Under the pieces are notes generated by a model, which saw only the letters and a program-made list of their open reading frames with translations, made no database searches and was not told the origin of the DNA. A stretch of DNA of 64,000 bases. Origin: Amycolatopsis coloradensis. GTDB lineage: Bacteria > Actinomycetota > Actinomycetes > Mycobacteriales > Pseudonocardiaceae. Numbering within the stretch: the first letter of the stretch is position 1; each line of letters begins with the position of its first letter. The stretch covers positions 3,553,252 through 3,617,251 of the forward strand of contig NZ_CP150484.1 in NCBI RefSeq assembly GCF_037997115.1, in the 5' to 3' direction. Shown here piece after piece: positions 1-8,742 of the stretch. A program made the position numbers and the translations under genes.

Positions 1-1106
1 AGGTGGGGCAGAAGGCCGCCGAGGACCACCGCGAAGAGATCGAAGAGGTCATCAAGGGCGCCGACATGGTGTTCGTGACCGCGGGTGAGGGCGGTGGCAC
101 CGGCACCGGTGGCGCGCCGGTCGTCGCCCAGATCGCCCGCAAGCTCGGCGCGCTGACCATCGGCGTCGTCACCCGCCCGTTCACCTTCGAGGGCAAGCGC
201 CGCAGCAAGCAGGCCGAAGAGGGCATCCAGCAGCTGCGCAACGAATGCGACACCCTCATCGTCATCCCGAACGACCGGCTGCTGCAGCTGGGCGACATCG
301 GCGTCTCGCTGATGGACGCCTTCCGCTCGGCGGACGAGGTCCTCCTTTCGGGTGTCCAGGGCATCACCGATCTGATCACCACGCCGGGTCTGATCAACCT
401 GGACTTCGCCGACGTCAAGAGCGTCATGTCCGGCGCGGGCTCCGCGCTGATGGGCATCGGCTCGGCGCGCGGCGAGGGCCGGGCGATCCAGGCGGCGGAG
501 AAGGCGATCAACTCGCCGCTGCTGGAAGCGTCGATGGACGGGGCGCACGGCGCGCTGCTGTCGATCGCGGGCGGGTCGGACCTCGGCCTGTTCGAGATCA
601 ACGAGGCCGCGTCGCTGGTGCAGGAATCCGCGCACCCCGACGCCAACATCATCTTCGGGACGATCATCGACGACTCGCTCGGCGACGAGGTCCGGGTCAC
701 CGTGATCGCGGCCGGTTTCGACGCCGGCACCCCGACCCACAAGAAGCTCGACCCGCCGGCGTTCGGCTCCCGGTCGAACTCGACCGCGTCCGCACAGGCC
801 GGTCAGGTCAACGGCGGTGGGGCGACCCCGGTGCAGAGCCCGCCTTCGGGTGCCACGCCGGTGCCGTCGACCGGTTCCAACGGCTACCCGGTCGCGCCGC
901 CGCGCACGCACACGCCCATGCCGTCCGCCCGTAACGAGGGCAACGGCTCGATGACCGGCGGGCTCCCGCAGCCCGGCGGCGGTTCGCGCGGCTACTCGCC
1001 GATCGGGTCGAACTCGAACCACGGCAGCCTGCCCGGCCGCGCCACCCCGGTGCACGACGACCCGTCGGACGACGAGGTCGACGTTCCCCCGTTCATGCGT
1101 CGGTAG
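1..1106 (+). CDS. ftsZ: Cell division GTPase FtsZ, 5' truncated by window edge
   Basis: FtsZ is the tubulin-like GTPase that forms the cytokinetic ring and recruits the division machinery. The reading frame runs in from outside the window, so the N-terminal nucleotide-binding part is missing. The tubulin signature GGGTGTG is intact near residue 30 of the fragment, followed by the T7-loop region ([11 protein letters not shown]) and [10 protein letters not shown]. After about residue 250 comes a Pro/Gly/Ser-rich linker of around 100 residues, ending in the conserved C-terminal peptide DVPPFMRR that binds partners such as SepF and FtsW. It is followed by pgeF, yggS, sepF, yggT and wag31 in the usual actinobacterial order. 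Identity is certain; only the start lies outside. Confidence 0.98.
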   Translation, partial: VGQKAAEDHREEIEEVIKGADMVFVTAGEGGGTGTGGAPVVAQIARKLGALTIGVVTRPFTFEGKRRSKQAEEGIQQLRNECDTLIVIPNDRLLQLGDIGVSLMDAFRSADEVLLSGVQGITDLITTPGLINLDFADVKSVMSGAGSALMGIGSARGEGRAIQAAEKAINSPLLEASMDGAHGALLSIAGGSDLGLFEINEAASLVQESAHPDANIIFGTIIDDSLGDEVRVTVIAAGFDAGTPTHKKLDPPAFGSRSNSTASAQAGQVNGGGATPVQSPPSGATPVPSTGSNGYPVAPPRTHTPMPSARNEGNGSMTGGLPQPGGGSRGYSPIGSNSNHGSLPGRATPVHDDPSDDEVDVPPFMRR

Positions 1107-1124
1107 CACTCGCCAGTACGTTCC

Positions 1125-1162
1125 GTGAAGGCCTCCTTGACTACAGTCGAGGGGGCCTTCAC
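1125..1162. repeat. Intergenic hairpin element (family with GTGAAGG foot)
   Basis: Arm 1125-1141 (GTGAAGGCCTCCTTGAC) pairs with 1146-1162 around a 4-base TACA loop. All 17 pairs form, two of them G-U. It lies 19 bases after the ftsZ stop and ends 8 bases before the pgeF Shine-Dalgarno. It could terminate or process the ftsZ transcript. Its foot matches hairpins near 13.9, 22.7-22.8 and 62.6 kb, so it may belong to a dispersed repeat family. There is no T-run. Confidence 0.75.
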
Positions 1163-1182
1163 TCAGGTCTAGGAGGAAACGC

Positions 1183-1890
1183 GTGCGGGTACGGCGGGTT
1201 GTCACGACAAGGGCGGGCGGGGCCTCCCGGCCGCCTTACGACACCTTCAACCTCGGTGATCACGTCGGTGACGACGCGGGCGACGTCTACGCCAACCGCA
1301 AACGCCTCGCCACCGAACTCGGCCTCGCCGAGGACAGGCTGGCGTGGATGGAGCAGGTCCACGGCCGGACCGCCACCGTCGTCGACGGTTCGGAGGCCTC
1401 CGCCGCCGAAGCGACCGACGCGCTCGTGACCGCGGAGCCCGGCCTCGCGCTCGTGGTGCTCGTCGCCGACTGCGTCCCGCTTCTGCTGGCAGACGCCGAA
1501 GCCGGTGTCGTAGCCGCCGTCCACGCGGGCCGGGTCGGCGCCAGGGTCGGCGTCGTCCCCGCGGCGATCGAGGCGATGCGTTCGGTCGGCGCCGAACCGG
1601 CCCGTACCGAAGCGCTGCTCGGTCCCGCGATCTGCGGCGACTGCTACGAAGTTCCCGCCGACATGGCCGCCGACGTCGAAAAGCACGTGCCGGGCAGCGC
1701 CTGCAAAACCCGCAAGGGCACGCCGGGGCTCGACCTGCGCGCCGGGCTCTGGCGGCAGCTGGCCGACCTCGGCGTCGGCAAGATCGGCGTCGATCCGCGC
1801 TGTACCAACGAAGACAAGACTCTCTTCAGTTTCCGCCGCGACGGCACCACCGGCCGGATCGCGGGCATCACGTGGCTGGACGCGTCGTGA
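1183..1890 (+). CDS. pgeF: Purine nucleoside phosphorylase / laccase-domain protein (YfiH/PgeF family)
   Basis: This 235-residue protein belongs to the multicopper-laccase-like DUF152 family. Members have been described as purine nucleoside phosphorylase/adenosine deaminases and as PgeF, a peptidoglycan-editing factor; which applies here is inference. The expected metal ligands are visible: His in MEQVHG, Cys in VADCVPLLL and His in AVHAG. The usual AVHAGWRG motif reads AVHAGRVG. The GTG start is set by a strong AGGAGG at 1171-1176, seven bases upstream. Its stop overlaps the yggS-type start by 4 bases, so the two are probably translationally coupled in the ftsZ-sepF cluster. Confidence 0.9.
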   Translation: MRVRRVVTTRAGGASRPPYDTFNLGDHVGDDAGDVYANRKRLATELGLAEDRLAWMEQVHGRTATVVDGSEASAAEATDALVTAEPGLALVVLVADCVPLLLADAEAGVVAAVHAGRVGARVGVVPAAIEAMRSVGAEPARTEALLGPAICGDCYEVPADMAADVEKHVPGSACKTRKGTPGLDLRAGLWRQLADLGVGKIGVDPRCTNEDKTLFSFRRDGTTGRIAGITWLDAS

Positions 1891-2618
1891 GTGACACCCG
1901 CCGGGAGGAATTGGCCGCGTCCCTTGCCGAAGTGGAAGAGCGGATCGCTGCCGCGTGCAAGGCCGCCGGCCGGGCCCGCGACGAGGTCAAATTGCTCGCG
2001 GTCACCAAGACCTTTCCGGCGCTCGACGCCGCGCTGCTCGCCGACCTCGGCGCACTCGACCTCGCCGAGAACCGCGATCAGGAGGCGGGCGCGAAGGCCG
2101 AAGAGGTCGCCGCTCTCCGCCCGGACGCCCGGATCCGCTGGCATATGGTCGGCAGCCTGCAGCGGAACAAGGCCAAATCGGTCGTGCGCTGGGCGGACGA
2201 GGTCCAGTCCGTCGACTCCGAGCGGCTCGCCGACGCGCTCGCGAAGGCGACCAAGTCGGCGCTGGATTCCGGGCAACGCGAGCACCCGCTGGACGTCCTC
2301 ATCCAAGTAAGTCTCGATGACGATCCGAAGCGCGGGGGCATTCGGTTGAGCGAAGTGAGCCATTTGGCGGAGCGGATAGCCCATGTGGGTGATATTCGCC
2401 TCCGAGGGCTTATGGCAGTGGCGCCGTTGGGTATTGATCCCGCGGAGGCGTTCGGGAAACTCGCTCGTGCGTCGGAGCGTCTACGGGAAGAACACCCAAA
2501 TGCCCGTGAGATCTCCGCCGGAATGAGCAATGATCTCGAGCAGGCGATCACGCACGGCTCGACCTGTGTGCGTGTCGGAACCGCGTTGCTCGGTGGGCGC
2601 GGTTTAGCCTCGCCCTAG
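1887..2618 (+). CDS. YggS family pyridoxal phosphate homeostasis protein
   Basis: This 243-residue, single-domain fold-type III PLP-binding protein (YggS/PLPBP/YlmE family) takes part in PLP and amino-acid homeostasis and has no known catalytic activity. The PLP lysine is K41 in LLAVTKTFP. The typical segments [21 protein letters not shown] and [12 protein letters not shown] (phosphate loop region) are all present. The reading frame is open far upstream, but the GTG at 1887 overlapping the pgeF stop (GTGA) gives the normal family length and N-terminus. It lies between pgeF and sepF, as in most actinobacteria. Confidence 0.95.
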   Translation: MSDTRREELAASLAEVEERIAAACKAAGRARDEVKLLAVTKTFPALDAALLADLGALDLAENRDQEAGAKAEEVAALRPDARIRWHMVGSLQRNKAKSVVRWADEVQSVDSERLADALAKATKSALDSGQREHPLDVLIQVSLDDDPKRGGIRLSEVSHLAERIAHVGDIRLRGLMAVAPLGIDPAEAFGKLARASERLREEHPNAREISAGMSNDLEQAITHGSTCVRVGTALLGGRGLASP

Positions 2619-2700
2619 GGAATACCGTCTCGTCGTTACGGGGAGTGGCGGCGAGGGCGGGGGAGTACGGTGCGGGACGCGGCTAAGGCTAGGGAGAGGC

Positions 2701-3315
2701 ATGAGCGCGCTGCAGAAGCTGAAGGCCTACTTCGGGATGGTGCCCGCGGACGAAGACGGCTATGACGTCGAGGACGACTACCGGCGAGGCTACGCTTCAA
2801 AGGAATATGCCGACGACGAGTACGACTACGACGACGAGCCACCGGCCCGGTCACGGGGTGGACGTTACCGGGATGTCGATGACACTTATGACGAGCCCGC
2901 GCCGCGGCCTCGGTCACGCTCCGTGGCCAGTCCGGAGCCTGCCGTCCACGGAGCGCTGGCTATGGACCGTCAGCCGGAGCCGGTCGCGCGGCTGCGGCCG
3001 GTCACCGAGCCGGTCCGGCCGGCGGTCCGCGACCCGTTGAGCCGGATCACGACGCTGCACCCGACGAGCTACGCGGAAGCGCGGGCGATCGGGGAGCACT
3101 ACCGGGAAGGCATCCCGGTGATCATGAACCTCACGGAGATGGAGAACGCGGACGCGAAGCGTCTTGTCGACTTCGCCGCGGGGCTCGCGTTCGCGTTGCG
3201 CGGATCGATGGACAAGGTCACCAACAAGGTGTTCCTTCTCTCACCGCCCGATGTGGATGTCACCGCGGAGGACCGCCGACGGATTGCCGAAGGCGGATTG
3301 TTCCTGCGCGGCTGA
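2701..3315 (+). CDS. sepF: Cell division protein SepF
   Basis: SepF is the cytoplasmic FtsZ membrane anchor, essential in actinobacteria that lack FtsA. It has 204 residues. The N-terminus ([13 protein letters not shown]) is the amphipathic membrane-targeting helix. A very acidic, Tyr/Asp-rich and Arg/Pro-rich linker covers residues 18-110. The C-terminal SepF domain (about 115-204) contains [17 protein letters not shown] and [13 protein letters not shown], the FtsZ-binding fold. ATG at 2701 follows GGGAGAGGC. The gene is co-oriented with ftsZ, the yggS-type gene and yggT. Confidence 0.97.
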   Translation: MSALQKLKAYFGMVPADEDGYDVEDDYRRGYASKEYADDEYDYDDEPPARSRGGRYRDVDDTYDEPAPRPRSRSVASPEPAVHGALAMDRQPEPVARLRPVTEPVRPAVRDPLSRITTLHPTSYAEARAIGEHYREGIPVIMNLTEMENADAKRLVDFAAGLAFALRGSMDKVTNKVFLLSPPDVDVTAEDRRRIAEGGLFLRG

Positions 3316-3420
3316 TCACCCGGTGACCGCTGAGCGCAGCCGGATGTGATTTTGTCGACTCATCGCCATCCGCGGCCCGTCAACTGCGTCTTTTGACGCG
3401 AGGCATGGCAGAGTGGTTAC

Positions 3421-3705
3421 GTGAATGCTGTGTTGCTGGTCGTCTGGTACGTGCTGTTCGCCTTCTGGCTCCTGCTGACGGCACGGATCGTCGTCGAGCT
3501 CGTGCGTGCTTTCGCTCGCGAGTGGCGTCCTGCCGGAGGGGTTGCGGTAACGCTCGAGACCATCTACACAGTGACCGACCCACCGGTTCGTCTGTTCAGA
3601 CGAATCATCCCGACCGTACGAATCGGCGGCGTCGGACTGGACTTATCGATTATGGTGCTGCTGTTGGTTGTGTTCTTCGCGATGCAGCTGGCAACGCCAG
3701 GGTGA
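3421..3705 (+). CDS. YggT family integral membrane protein
   Basis: This 94-residue protein has two predicted membrane helices (about 4-25 and 71-92) flanking a loop with TDPPVRLFRRIIPTVRIGGVGLDLS. That loop is the YggT hallmark (DPxxxPxRRxIPxxGxxDxS-like). In Gram-positives and cyanobacteria, YggT proteins sit in the division cluster between sepF and divIVA and affect cell or chloroplast division; the exact function is unknown. GTG at 3421 is the start that gives the usual family length. It lies 54 bases before wag31. Confidence 0.92.
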   Translation: MNAVLLVVWYVLFAFWLLLTARIVVELVRAFAREWRPAGGVAVTLETIYTVTDPPVRLFRRIIPTVRIGGVGLDLSIMVLLLVVFFAMQLATPG

Positions 3706-3759
3706 TTTTCGGGGAAGCCCCGGTGGACCTGCAGGCCATGGAGTGCGTGAGGTGATCTG

Positions 3760-4620
3760 ATGTCGTTGACCCCCGCTGACGTGCATAACGTCGCGTTCAG
3801 CAAGCCGCCCATTGGCAAAAGGGGCTACAACGAGGACGAGGTGGACGCGTTCCTCGACCTGGTGGAGACCGAGCTTGCCCGGTTGATCGAGGACAACAAC
3901 GAGCTGCGGCAGCAGGTCGAACAGCTCGACAACGAGCTCGAGACCACCCGTGGTGAGCTCGAGAACGCCAAGGCCGGCGCCGTCGGCCCGCCGCCGCAGG
4001 TACGCGACGAGCCGTCGCGCCGCCTGGCGCCGGTGCCGCCGCCGCAGTCGGCGATGGAGCAGACCCAGGCCCACTCGATGGTGCCGGACAACGGGGAGCC
4101 CAACGTCCAGGCCGCGAAGGTGCTCGGGCTGGCGCAGGAAATGGCCGACCGGCTCACCGCCGAGGCCAAGACCGAGTCGGACGGCATGCTCGCCGAAGCC
4201 CGGACCAAGTCCGAGCAGCTGTTGTCGGACGCGCGGTCCAAGTCGGACTCGATGGTGAACGAGGCGCGCACGCGCGCCGAGACGATGTTGAACGACGCGC
4301 GAACCCGTGCCGAGACCTTGGAGCGCCAGGCGCGCGACAAGGCGACGACCATGGAGCGCGAGGCTCAGCGCAAGTACACCGAGACCATGAACAACATGAA
4401 CGCGGAGAAGGGCTCGCTGGGCAAGAAGATCGAGGAGCTGCGCACGATCGAGCGGGAGTACCGCACGAGGCTGCGCGGGTTCCTCGAGTCCCAGCTGCGT
4501 GAGCTCGACGACCGTGGTTCGGCCGCTCCCGCGTCGGCCTCTTCGTCGACCTCGGGGCAGTCCTCGTCCTCCGGTAGCGGACAGGGTTACTCGTTCGGCC
4601 CGCGGGCCGAAGCGGGCTGA
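3760..4620 (+). CDS. wag31: DivIVA-family polar growth protein Wag31
   Basis: This 286-residue cytoplasmic coiled-coil protein organises polar tip growth and cell-wall synthesis in actinobacteria. The N-terminal DivIVA domain begins [37 protein letters not shown] (conserved YxxxEVDxFL). A first coiled coil runs to about residue 68, followed by a Pro-rich linker (about 70-110). A long second coiled coil (about 112-250) is built of 11-residue EARTKSE/DARSKSD/[11 protein letters not shown] repeats. The tail (about 255-286) is Ser/Gly-rich. It is the last gene of the ftsZ-linked block, followed by a terminator-like hairpin. Confidence 0.95.
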   Translation: MSLTPADVHNVAFSKPPIGKRGYNEDEVDAFLDLVETELARLIEDNNELRQQVEQLDNELETTRGELENAKAGAVGPPPQVRDEPSRRLAPVPPPQSAMEQTQAHSMVPDNGEPNVQAAKVLGLAQEMADRLTAEAKTESDGMLAEARTKSEQLLSDARSKSDSMVNEARTRAETMLNDARTRAETLERQARDKATTMEREAQRKYTETMNNMNAEKGSLGKKIEELRTIEREYRTRLRGFLESQLRELDDRGSAAPASASSSTSGQSSSSGSGQGYSFGPRAEAG

Positions 4621-4652
4621 TCCGGTTCTACCCGGTTTGTTTCTACACAGTG

Positions 4653-4690
4653 GAACGGCCTCGGCACTCTCCGGAGGGTCGGGGCCGTTT
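4653..4690 (+). terminator. Terminator-like hairpin after wag31
   Basis: AACGGCCTCG (4654-4663) pairs with CGGGGCCGTT (4680-4689), with a further CTCCGGAG palindrome inside the loop and a short T-run after it. It lies 33 bases after the wag31 stop and before the next start. Confidence 0.6.
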
Positions 4691-4717
4691 CGCTTGGTCC
4701 TCGTGTTGTAATTCACC

Positions 4718-5266
4718 GTGCTCTACATCGTCCTGGTACTGGTACTGGCGGCTCTGGGGCTGCTCGTCGCGGCGCTCATCACCGCGAACTCCCTGTGGGC
4801 TTGGATCTCCATCGGTGTCTCCGTCGTCGCGGGGTTGCTGCTCCTCTTCGACCTGCTGCGCCGCCGGAAGAAGCGTGCACCCGCCGAGGAAGAGGCCGAA
4901 GACGCTTCCGACGTCGACGAGTCCGCCGAGGGTGAGGAAAAGAAGCCCGAGGATGTCGAGCAGACCGTCTTGATGCCCGCCGCCGGTGAACTGGGCGACG
5001 CGGAAGACACCCCGGAGCCTCCGCGCGGTGGCGACCCCGGCGAGGAGAAGAGCGCCCCCGAGGATGTGGCGATCGTCTCCGAACTCGAGGTCGAGGTCGT
5101 GGTCGTCGACGAGTACCCGCGCTATCACGTGACATCGTGCGAGTGGCTCGAAACCCGGGACACGATCCCGCTCGGCATCGGCGAGGCGCGGCAGCTCGGG
5201 TTCACCCCGTGCGCGCTGTGCACGCCCGACGCCGAGATCGCCGGACAACACCGCGAGAAGGCTTAG
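4718..5266 (+). CDS. Small membrane protein with acidic middle and C-terminal Cys motif
   Basis: This 182-residue protein has two N-terminal membrane helices (about 2-24 and 26-46) and a basic stop-transfer RRRKKR. A strongly acidic Glu/Asp-rich stretch follows (about 52-118). The C-terminal segment (about 130-177) contains HVTSCEWLETRDTIPL and GFTPCALCTPD. The C...W...A..LGF.PC..C pattern recurs in actinobacterial proteins and may bind a metal; that is inference. No enzymatic family is recognised. The start is GTG. Its end overlaps the convergent FUSC gene by 4 bases. Confidence 0.8.
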   Translation: MLYIVLVLVLAALGLLVAALITANSLWAWISIGVSVVAGLLLLFDLLRRRKKRAPAEEEAEDASDVDESAEGEEKKPEDVEQTVLMPAAGELGDAEDTPEPPRGGDPGEEKSAPEDVAIVSELEVEVVVVDEYPRYHVTSCEWLETRDTIPLGIGEARQLGFTPCALCTPDAEIAGQHREKA

Positions 5267-7071
5267 AGCTTCTGGGCCGCTTCGCCGACCGCCACGACGT
5301 CGGCGGCGATCGTGTCGAGCACCAGGCGCTGCTCCTCGTCCGCGTCGTGTGGCACGGGGATCTCCGCCGCCTCCCCGGTCCCGAGCGTGCGCGCCGCCTC
5401 GGCGACGGCGTCCGCCGCTCCGGCCGAACCAGGCCGCAGCAAGAGCGACGACGCCGTGATGGACAGACCTCGCAAGGCTTCGGCCGCGTTCTCCAGCGCG
5501 TCCCGCTGGCCGGGCGCGGGTTCCTTGGTACCCGGCTCCGCGGCGAGCAGGCCGTGGTGCGCGACCGCGGCGGTACGGAACTCGCGGCCGAGTGTCCGCG
5601 GGTCGACGTCCTCGCCGCGTAGTTTCCGCGTCACCGAGCCGAGCAGTGCGCGGGTGGCGCCGACGGCGCTTTCGAACCGTTCCGCAGGGCCGGGTCTCGG
5701 CACACCGGGGATCGCGGCGAAACCGAACAGCAGGGCGATGGCGCCGGCGAGGACCATCAGGAGCAGGTACTCGACGAGTACGTAACGCGGGTCCAGATGT
5801 CGGGTGGTCGCGTTCATACCGACCGACATCAGGACCATGCAGCCGTTGAAGATCGCCGGACGCGTCCGCATGAACGAGAACCCGCCGAGTAGCGCGACGA
5901 GCCCGATCGGCAGCAGAATCCCTTGTGGCAGAAGCCAAAGAACGAGAGTGAGCACGACGGCGCCGCCGAGTGAGCCGCCGATCCGCTGCCAGGCCTTGCT
6001 GAGGCTGTCCCGCCATTCCGGTTGCATGATGGCGAAAGTGCCGAGCAGGAACGACACGGTGAGCGGGTCGCCGGGCCGGAAACTCGCGACCACCAGCGCC
6101 ACCCCGACGCCGAGCCCGCAGCGGAGCGCGTGCCGGAACTGTGCCGACCGCCAGGAAAACGCGCCGCTCAACTCGATCCGGCGCAGTTCCTTGCGGAGTC
6201 CTTTCGGAACGTCCACACGCGACTCGTCCCGTTCGGCCGCCGCGGTCCGGATGGATTCGAGAGCCTCCCAGAGCGCGGTGACGAGCCTCGCCGTGACACC
6301 GGGAAGTCCGGTGGGTTCCTTGCGCCGCACCGGTTCGACTTCGTCCGGTGCCGCCGGGCCCCGAACGGCGTCGGCGAGCCTGGCGGCTTCTTCCTTGGCG
6401 GCGTCGAGCGTTTCGCCGATTTCTTCGCTGTTCAGTCGTCTCCGGCGGATCTCCAGCAACCCGGTGGCCGCGCGATAGCGGAACATGCCGCCGAGGACCC
6501 GGCCGGTCCAGCGACGAGGCCGGTCCGCGAGCCAAAGCCTCGCCGCGCGCTCCTGCGTTTCCGACGAGCCCGCCGCGAGCGCGTCGGCCAGCGCCTCACG
6601 GGTCGGCTTGGCCGGATCCTTCGCGCCCATCAACGCCCGCAACAGGATCACGACGCCCGCCGCGAGCGCGGGCGCGCCCAAGATCTGCCCCGCCGACGCC
6701 GTCCCCGTCAGCTGGAAGCCGTACCCGAACAGCGACGCCATCCCGAGCCCCAGCCCGACCGTGACGAACCGTGCCCCGAGCACGGGCAACAGCCCGGCGA
6801 CGACCACGATCGCCACCAGCAGCCCGATCGCCGCCCACTGCGACACCTCGCCCAGCAACCGCGGCACCCCGACCGCGAGGATCAGCGCGGGCGCGAACCA
6901 CGCCAGCAACCGCAGATCCGCCCAAAGCGGCCCGCCCACCGCCGCCATGAGACAGAAGAGCGCGGTGAGGGCCGCCAGGACGGCCGCGTTGCCCAGTCCC
7001 AGGGCGAACCCGAGCCCGCTGACGCCGCCGAGGACCACCAGCAGGACGATGAGGAGTCCGGGCCCTTTCAT
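5263..7071 (-). CDS. FUSC family membrane protein (aromatic acid exporter-like)
   Basis: This 602-residue protein has the duplicated architecture of FUSC/ArAE-type permeases. An N-terminal block of about six membrane helices (residues 1-165) is followed by a cytoplasmic segment, then a second helix block (about 318-455) with FRPGDPLTVSFLLGTFAIMQPEWRDSL and GGSLGGAVV motifs. A charged cytoplasmic C-terminal domain completes it. Family members export aromatic carboxylic acids or fusaric acid-like compounds, but the substrate here cannot be read. ATG at 7071 is the only sensible start. It is divergent from the DUF222/HNH gene across an AT-rich gap. Confidence 0.85.
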   Translation of the reverse strand: MKGPGLLIVLLVVLGGVSGLGFALGLGNAAVLAALTALFCLMAAVGGPLWADLRLLAWFAPALILAVGVPRLLGEVSQWAAIGLLVAIVVVAGLLPVLGARFVTVGLGLGMASLFGYGFQLTGTASAGQILGAPALAAGVVILLRALMGAKDPAKPTREALADALAAGSSETQERAARLWLADRPRRWTGRVLGGMFRYRAATGLLEIRRRRLNSEEIGETLDAAKEEAARLADAVRGPAAPDEVEPVRRKEPTGLPGVTARLVTALWEALESIRTAAAERDESRVDVPKGLRKELRRIELSGAFSWRSAQFRHALRCGLGVGVALVVASFRPGDPLTVSFLLGTFAIMQPEWRDSLSKAWQRIGGSLGGAVVLTLVLWLLPQGILLPIGLVALLGGFSFMRTRPAIFNGCMVLMSVGMNATTRHLDPRYVLVEYLLLMVLAGAIALLFGFAAIPGVPRPGPAERFESAVGATRALLGSVTRKLRGEDVDPRTLGREFRTAAVAHHGLLAAEPGTKEPAPGQRDALENAAEALRGLSITASSLLLRPGSAGAADAVAEAARTLGTGEAAEIPVPHDADEEQRLVLDTIAADVVAVGEAAQKL

Positions 7072-7322
7072 CGGGCCTCGCAGAACGACATACCCGTCAA
7101 CCTAGAGGCGGCGGCGGGGACGGCAACTCGGGCCCTGGGTGGTCGGGTTGGTCGGTCGTGAGTGTTATTCGTGTTCTGAGTCTATCTAGTGTTTATGCGC
7201 CTTCGCGTCCTTAAAGTGCTTCGCTGCTTTAACGGTTCTTCGCAGTTGCCATTTTTTGGCAATTTCCTCTGTTGGGCTGTTTGAGCTAGCGCAGGTGTTC
7301 GATTCGGGGTAGCTTTGATGTT
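7072..7322. other. AT-rich divergent intergenic region
   Basis: No gene is seen here. From 7141 to 7320 I count about 49% GC, against roughly 70% around it. It contains small inverted repeats TTAAAG...CTTTAA (7211-7232) and TTGCCA-T5-TGGCAA (7246-7262). It must hold the promoters of the FUSC gene (leftward) and the DUF222/HNH gene (rightward). The low GC ends at the HNH start codon. Confidence 0.7.
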
Positions 7323-8579
7323 GTGGCCAGCGAAGATGCACCTTCAGGGACGTCCACCGAGTGGTGGCGCGTCGATACCGCGACGCTGCATTCCCGTAAG
7401 CAGGAATTGGAAGTTTTGAAGCGGCGGGCGGATGCGGAGCAGAACGCGATCCTGGCGGAAATCAATTCCCGCGGGGTTCGTGGGTGTTCGGGTCATTCGA
7501 CGTTGACCGGGCTGATTCTCGAGGACTTCCTCGTGTCGGACAAGGAAGCCAGTGATCGCGCCGACCGGGTGCTGGCGCTGCATCCTGGTCCGTCCATCGG
7601 TGGAGACCCGGAGCCGCCTCTTGCGCCCCTGACGGCCGAGGCTGCGGCGGAGGGCGCGATCGGCGGTTCGCAGATCGATGCCATCATCAAGACACTCGCG
7701 CGGATCCCGTCGACTGTGCCGGAAGAAGACGTGCGGGCCGGGGAAAAGATCCTCGTCGACCTCGCCCGCCGCGCCGGACCCCGACAGATCGCCCGCGTCG
7801 GACGCCGCCTGCTGGACAAGCTCGACTCCGACGGGAAAGAGCCCCGCAACGAGGATCCGAAGGAGACCCGGCCGGAGTTGCGGTTCGTCAAACACCGCGA
7901 CGGCACCCTCGGCCTCAAAGCGAGGCTCGACCTGGAAACCTACGCCCGTCTCAAGTCCGATCTGGATCCGATGGCCAAGCCGCACAAGGCCATCGACGGG
8001 GTCCGCGACTCCCGCACCCAGGACGAGCGCTACGGGGATGCGTTCACCGACTATGTGCGGTTGAAGACGACCAGCCGGAACCTTCCCGGTCAAGCGGGCG
8101 AGGCGACCCACATCCTGGTCACCATGTCGTATGAGGACCTGATCAACGATCTCGGCGAGGCCCATCTGGACCTGGTCGGGCCGATCAGCGCCACCGACGC
8201 GCGGATCCTCGCCTGCGATGCCCGCGTCCGACCCGGCGTCCTCGGCACCGCCGGAGAACCCCTCGACATCGGCCGCTCCAAACGGACCGTATCGCTAGCG
8301 CAGAAGTACGCATTGACCCTCCGCGACGGTGGCTGCGCGTTCCCCGGCTGCGACATGCCGGTGCCGCGCTGCACGGCCCACCACATCGTGTTCTGGCGCC
8401 ACCACGGCGAAACGAAGATCGACAACCTCGTGCTGCTGTGCTCTCGGCATCACCGGTTGATCCATTACAGCGAATGGAAAGTACAGATCGCCCAAGACGG
8501 TCTGCCGGAGTTCACCCCGCCTGGCTACCTCGATCCCACCGGGACACCGAGGCGGAACACGATGCACCTCAGGACCTAG
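7323..8579 (+). CDS. DUF222 / HNH endonuclease domain protein (13E12 repeat family)
   Basis: This 418-residue protein has an N-terminal DUF222 region (about 20-300) and a C-terminal HNH nuclease domain (about 315-400). The nuclease motif is complete: GGCAFPGCDMP (first Cys pair), CTAHHIVFWRHHG (catalytic His), NLVLLCSRHHRLIH (Asn and final His pair). Mycobacterial 13E12 proteins share this layout and occur in many copies per genome; their role is unknown and a mobile origin is often suspected. The GTG start at 7323 fits the usual N-terminus. It stands alone, with an AT-rich leader unlike its GC-rich surroundings. Confidence 0.9.
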   Translation: MASEDAPSGTSTEWWRVDTATLHSRKQELEVLKRRADAEQNAILAEINSRGVRGCSGHSTLTGLILEDFLVSDKEASDRADRVLALHPGPSIGGDPEPPLAPLTAEAAAEGAIGGSQIDAIIKTLARIPSTVPEEDVRAGEKILVDLARRAGPRQIARVGRRLLDKLDSDGKEPRNEDPKETRPELRFVKHRDGTLGLKARLDLETYARLKSDLDPMAKPHKAIDGVRDSRTQDERYGDAFTDYVRLKTTSRNLPGQAGEATHILVTMSYEDLINDLGEAHLDLVGPISATDARILACDARVRPGVLGTAGEPLDIGRSKRTVSLAQKYALTLRDGGCAFPGCDMPVPRCTAHHIVFWRHHGETKIDNLVLLCSRHHRLIHYSEWKVQIAQDGLPEFTPPGYLDPTGTPRRNTMHLRT

Positions 8580-8742
8580 GCGGCTCCGATGACTGTATAA
8601 CGACCTATACGGCTGCGCTCAGGGCGGACCTCGGTATCGAAAGCCGGCGATCGTCGCGTTCGGGGCTGACGAAACTGGTAGTCCTTGTCCGCGATCACCG
8701 CCTCCGGTCGTGACCGGGGACGGGCCACCTACCGGACCCGCT

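Noticed and set aside
1344..1886. Upstream extension of the yggS-type frame
   Set aside because: The extra residues are Arg-rich and overlap pgeF; the GTG at 1887 gives the normal family N-terminus.
3393..3420. GGCATGGCAGAGTGGTTACG resembling the start of a tRNA
   Set aside because: No matching acceptor arm or T-loop follows; the YggT coding sequence begins immediately.
7050..7071. GGGCCCTTTCAT at the FUSC start resembling a hairpin-family foot
   Set aside because: It is the coding start (MKGPG) and no second arm lies nearby.
8595..8610. GTATA...TATAC inverted repeat after the DUF222/HNH gene
   Set aside because: A 5-bp repeat is too short to call an operator or terminator.
8704..8717. CCGGTC-GT-GACCGG hairpin between the HNH and TPR genes
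   Set aside because: Six pairs with a two-base loop is expected by chance in GC-rich DNA; it may still help termination.
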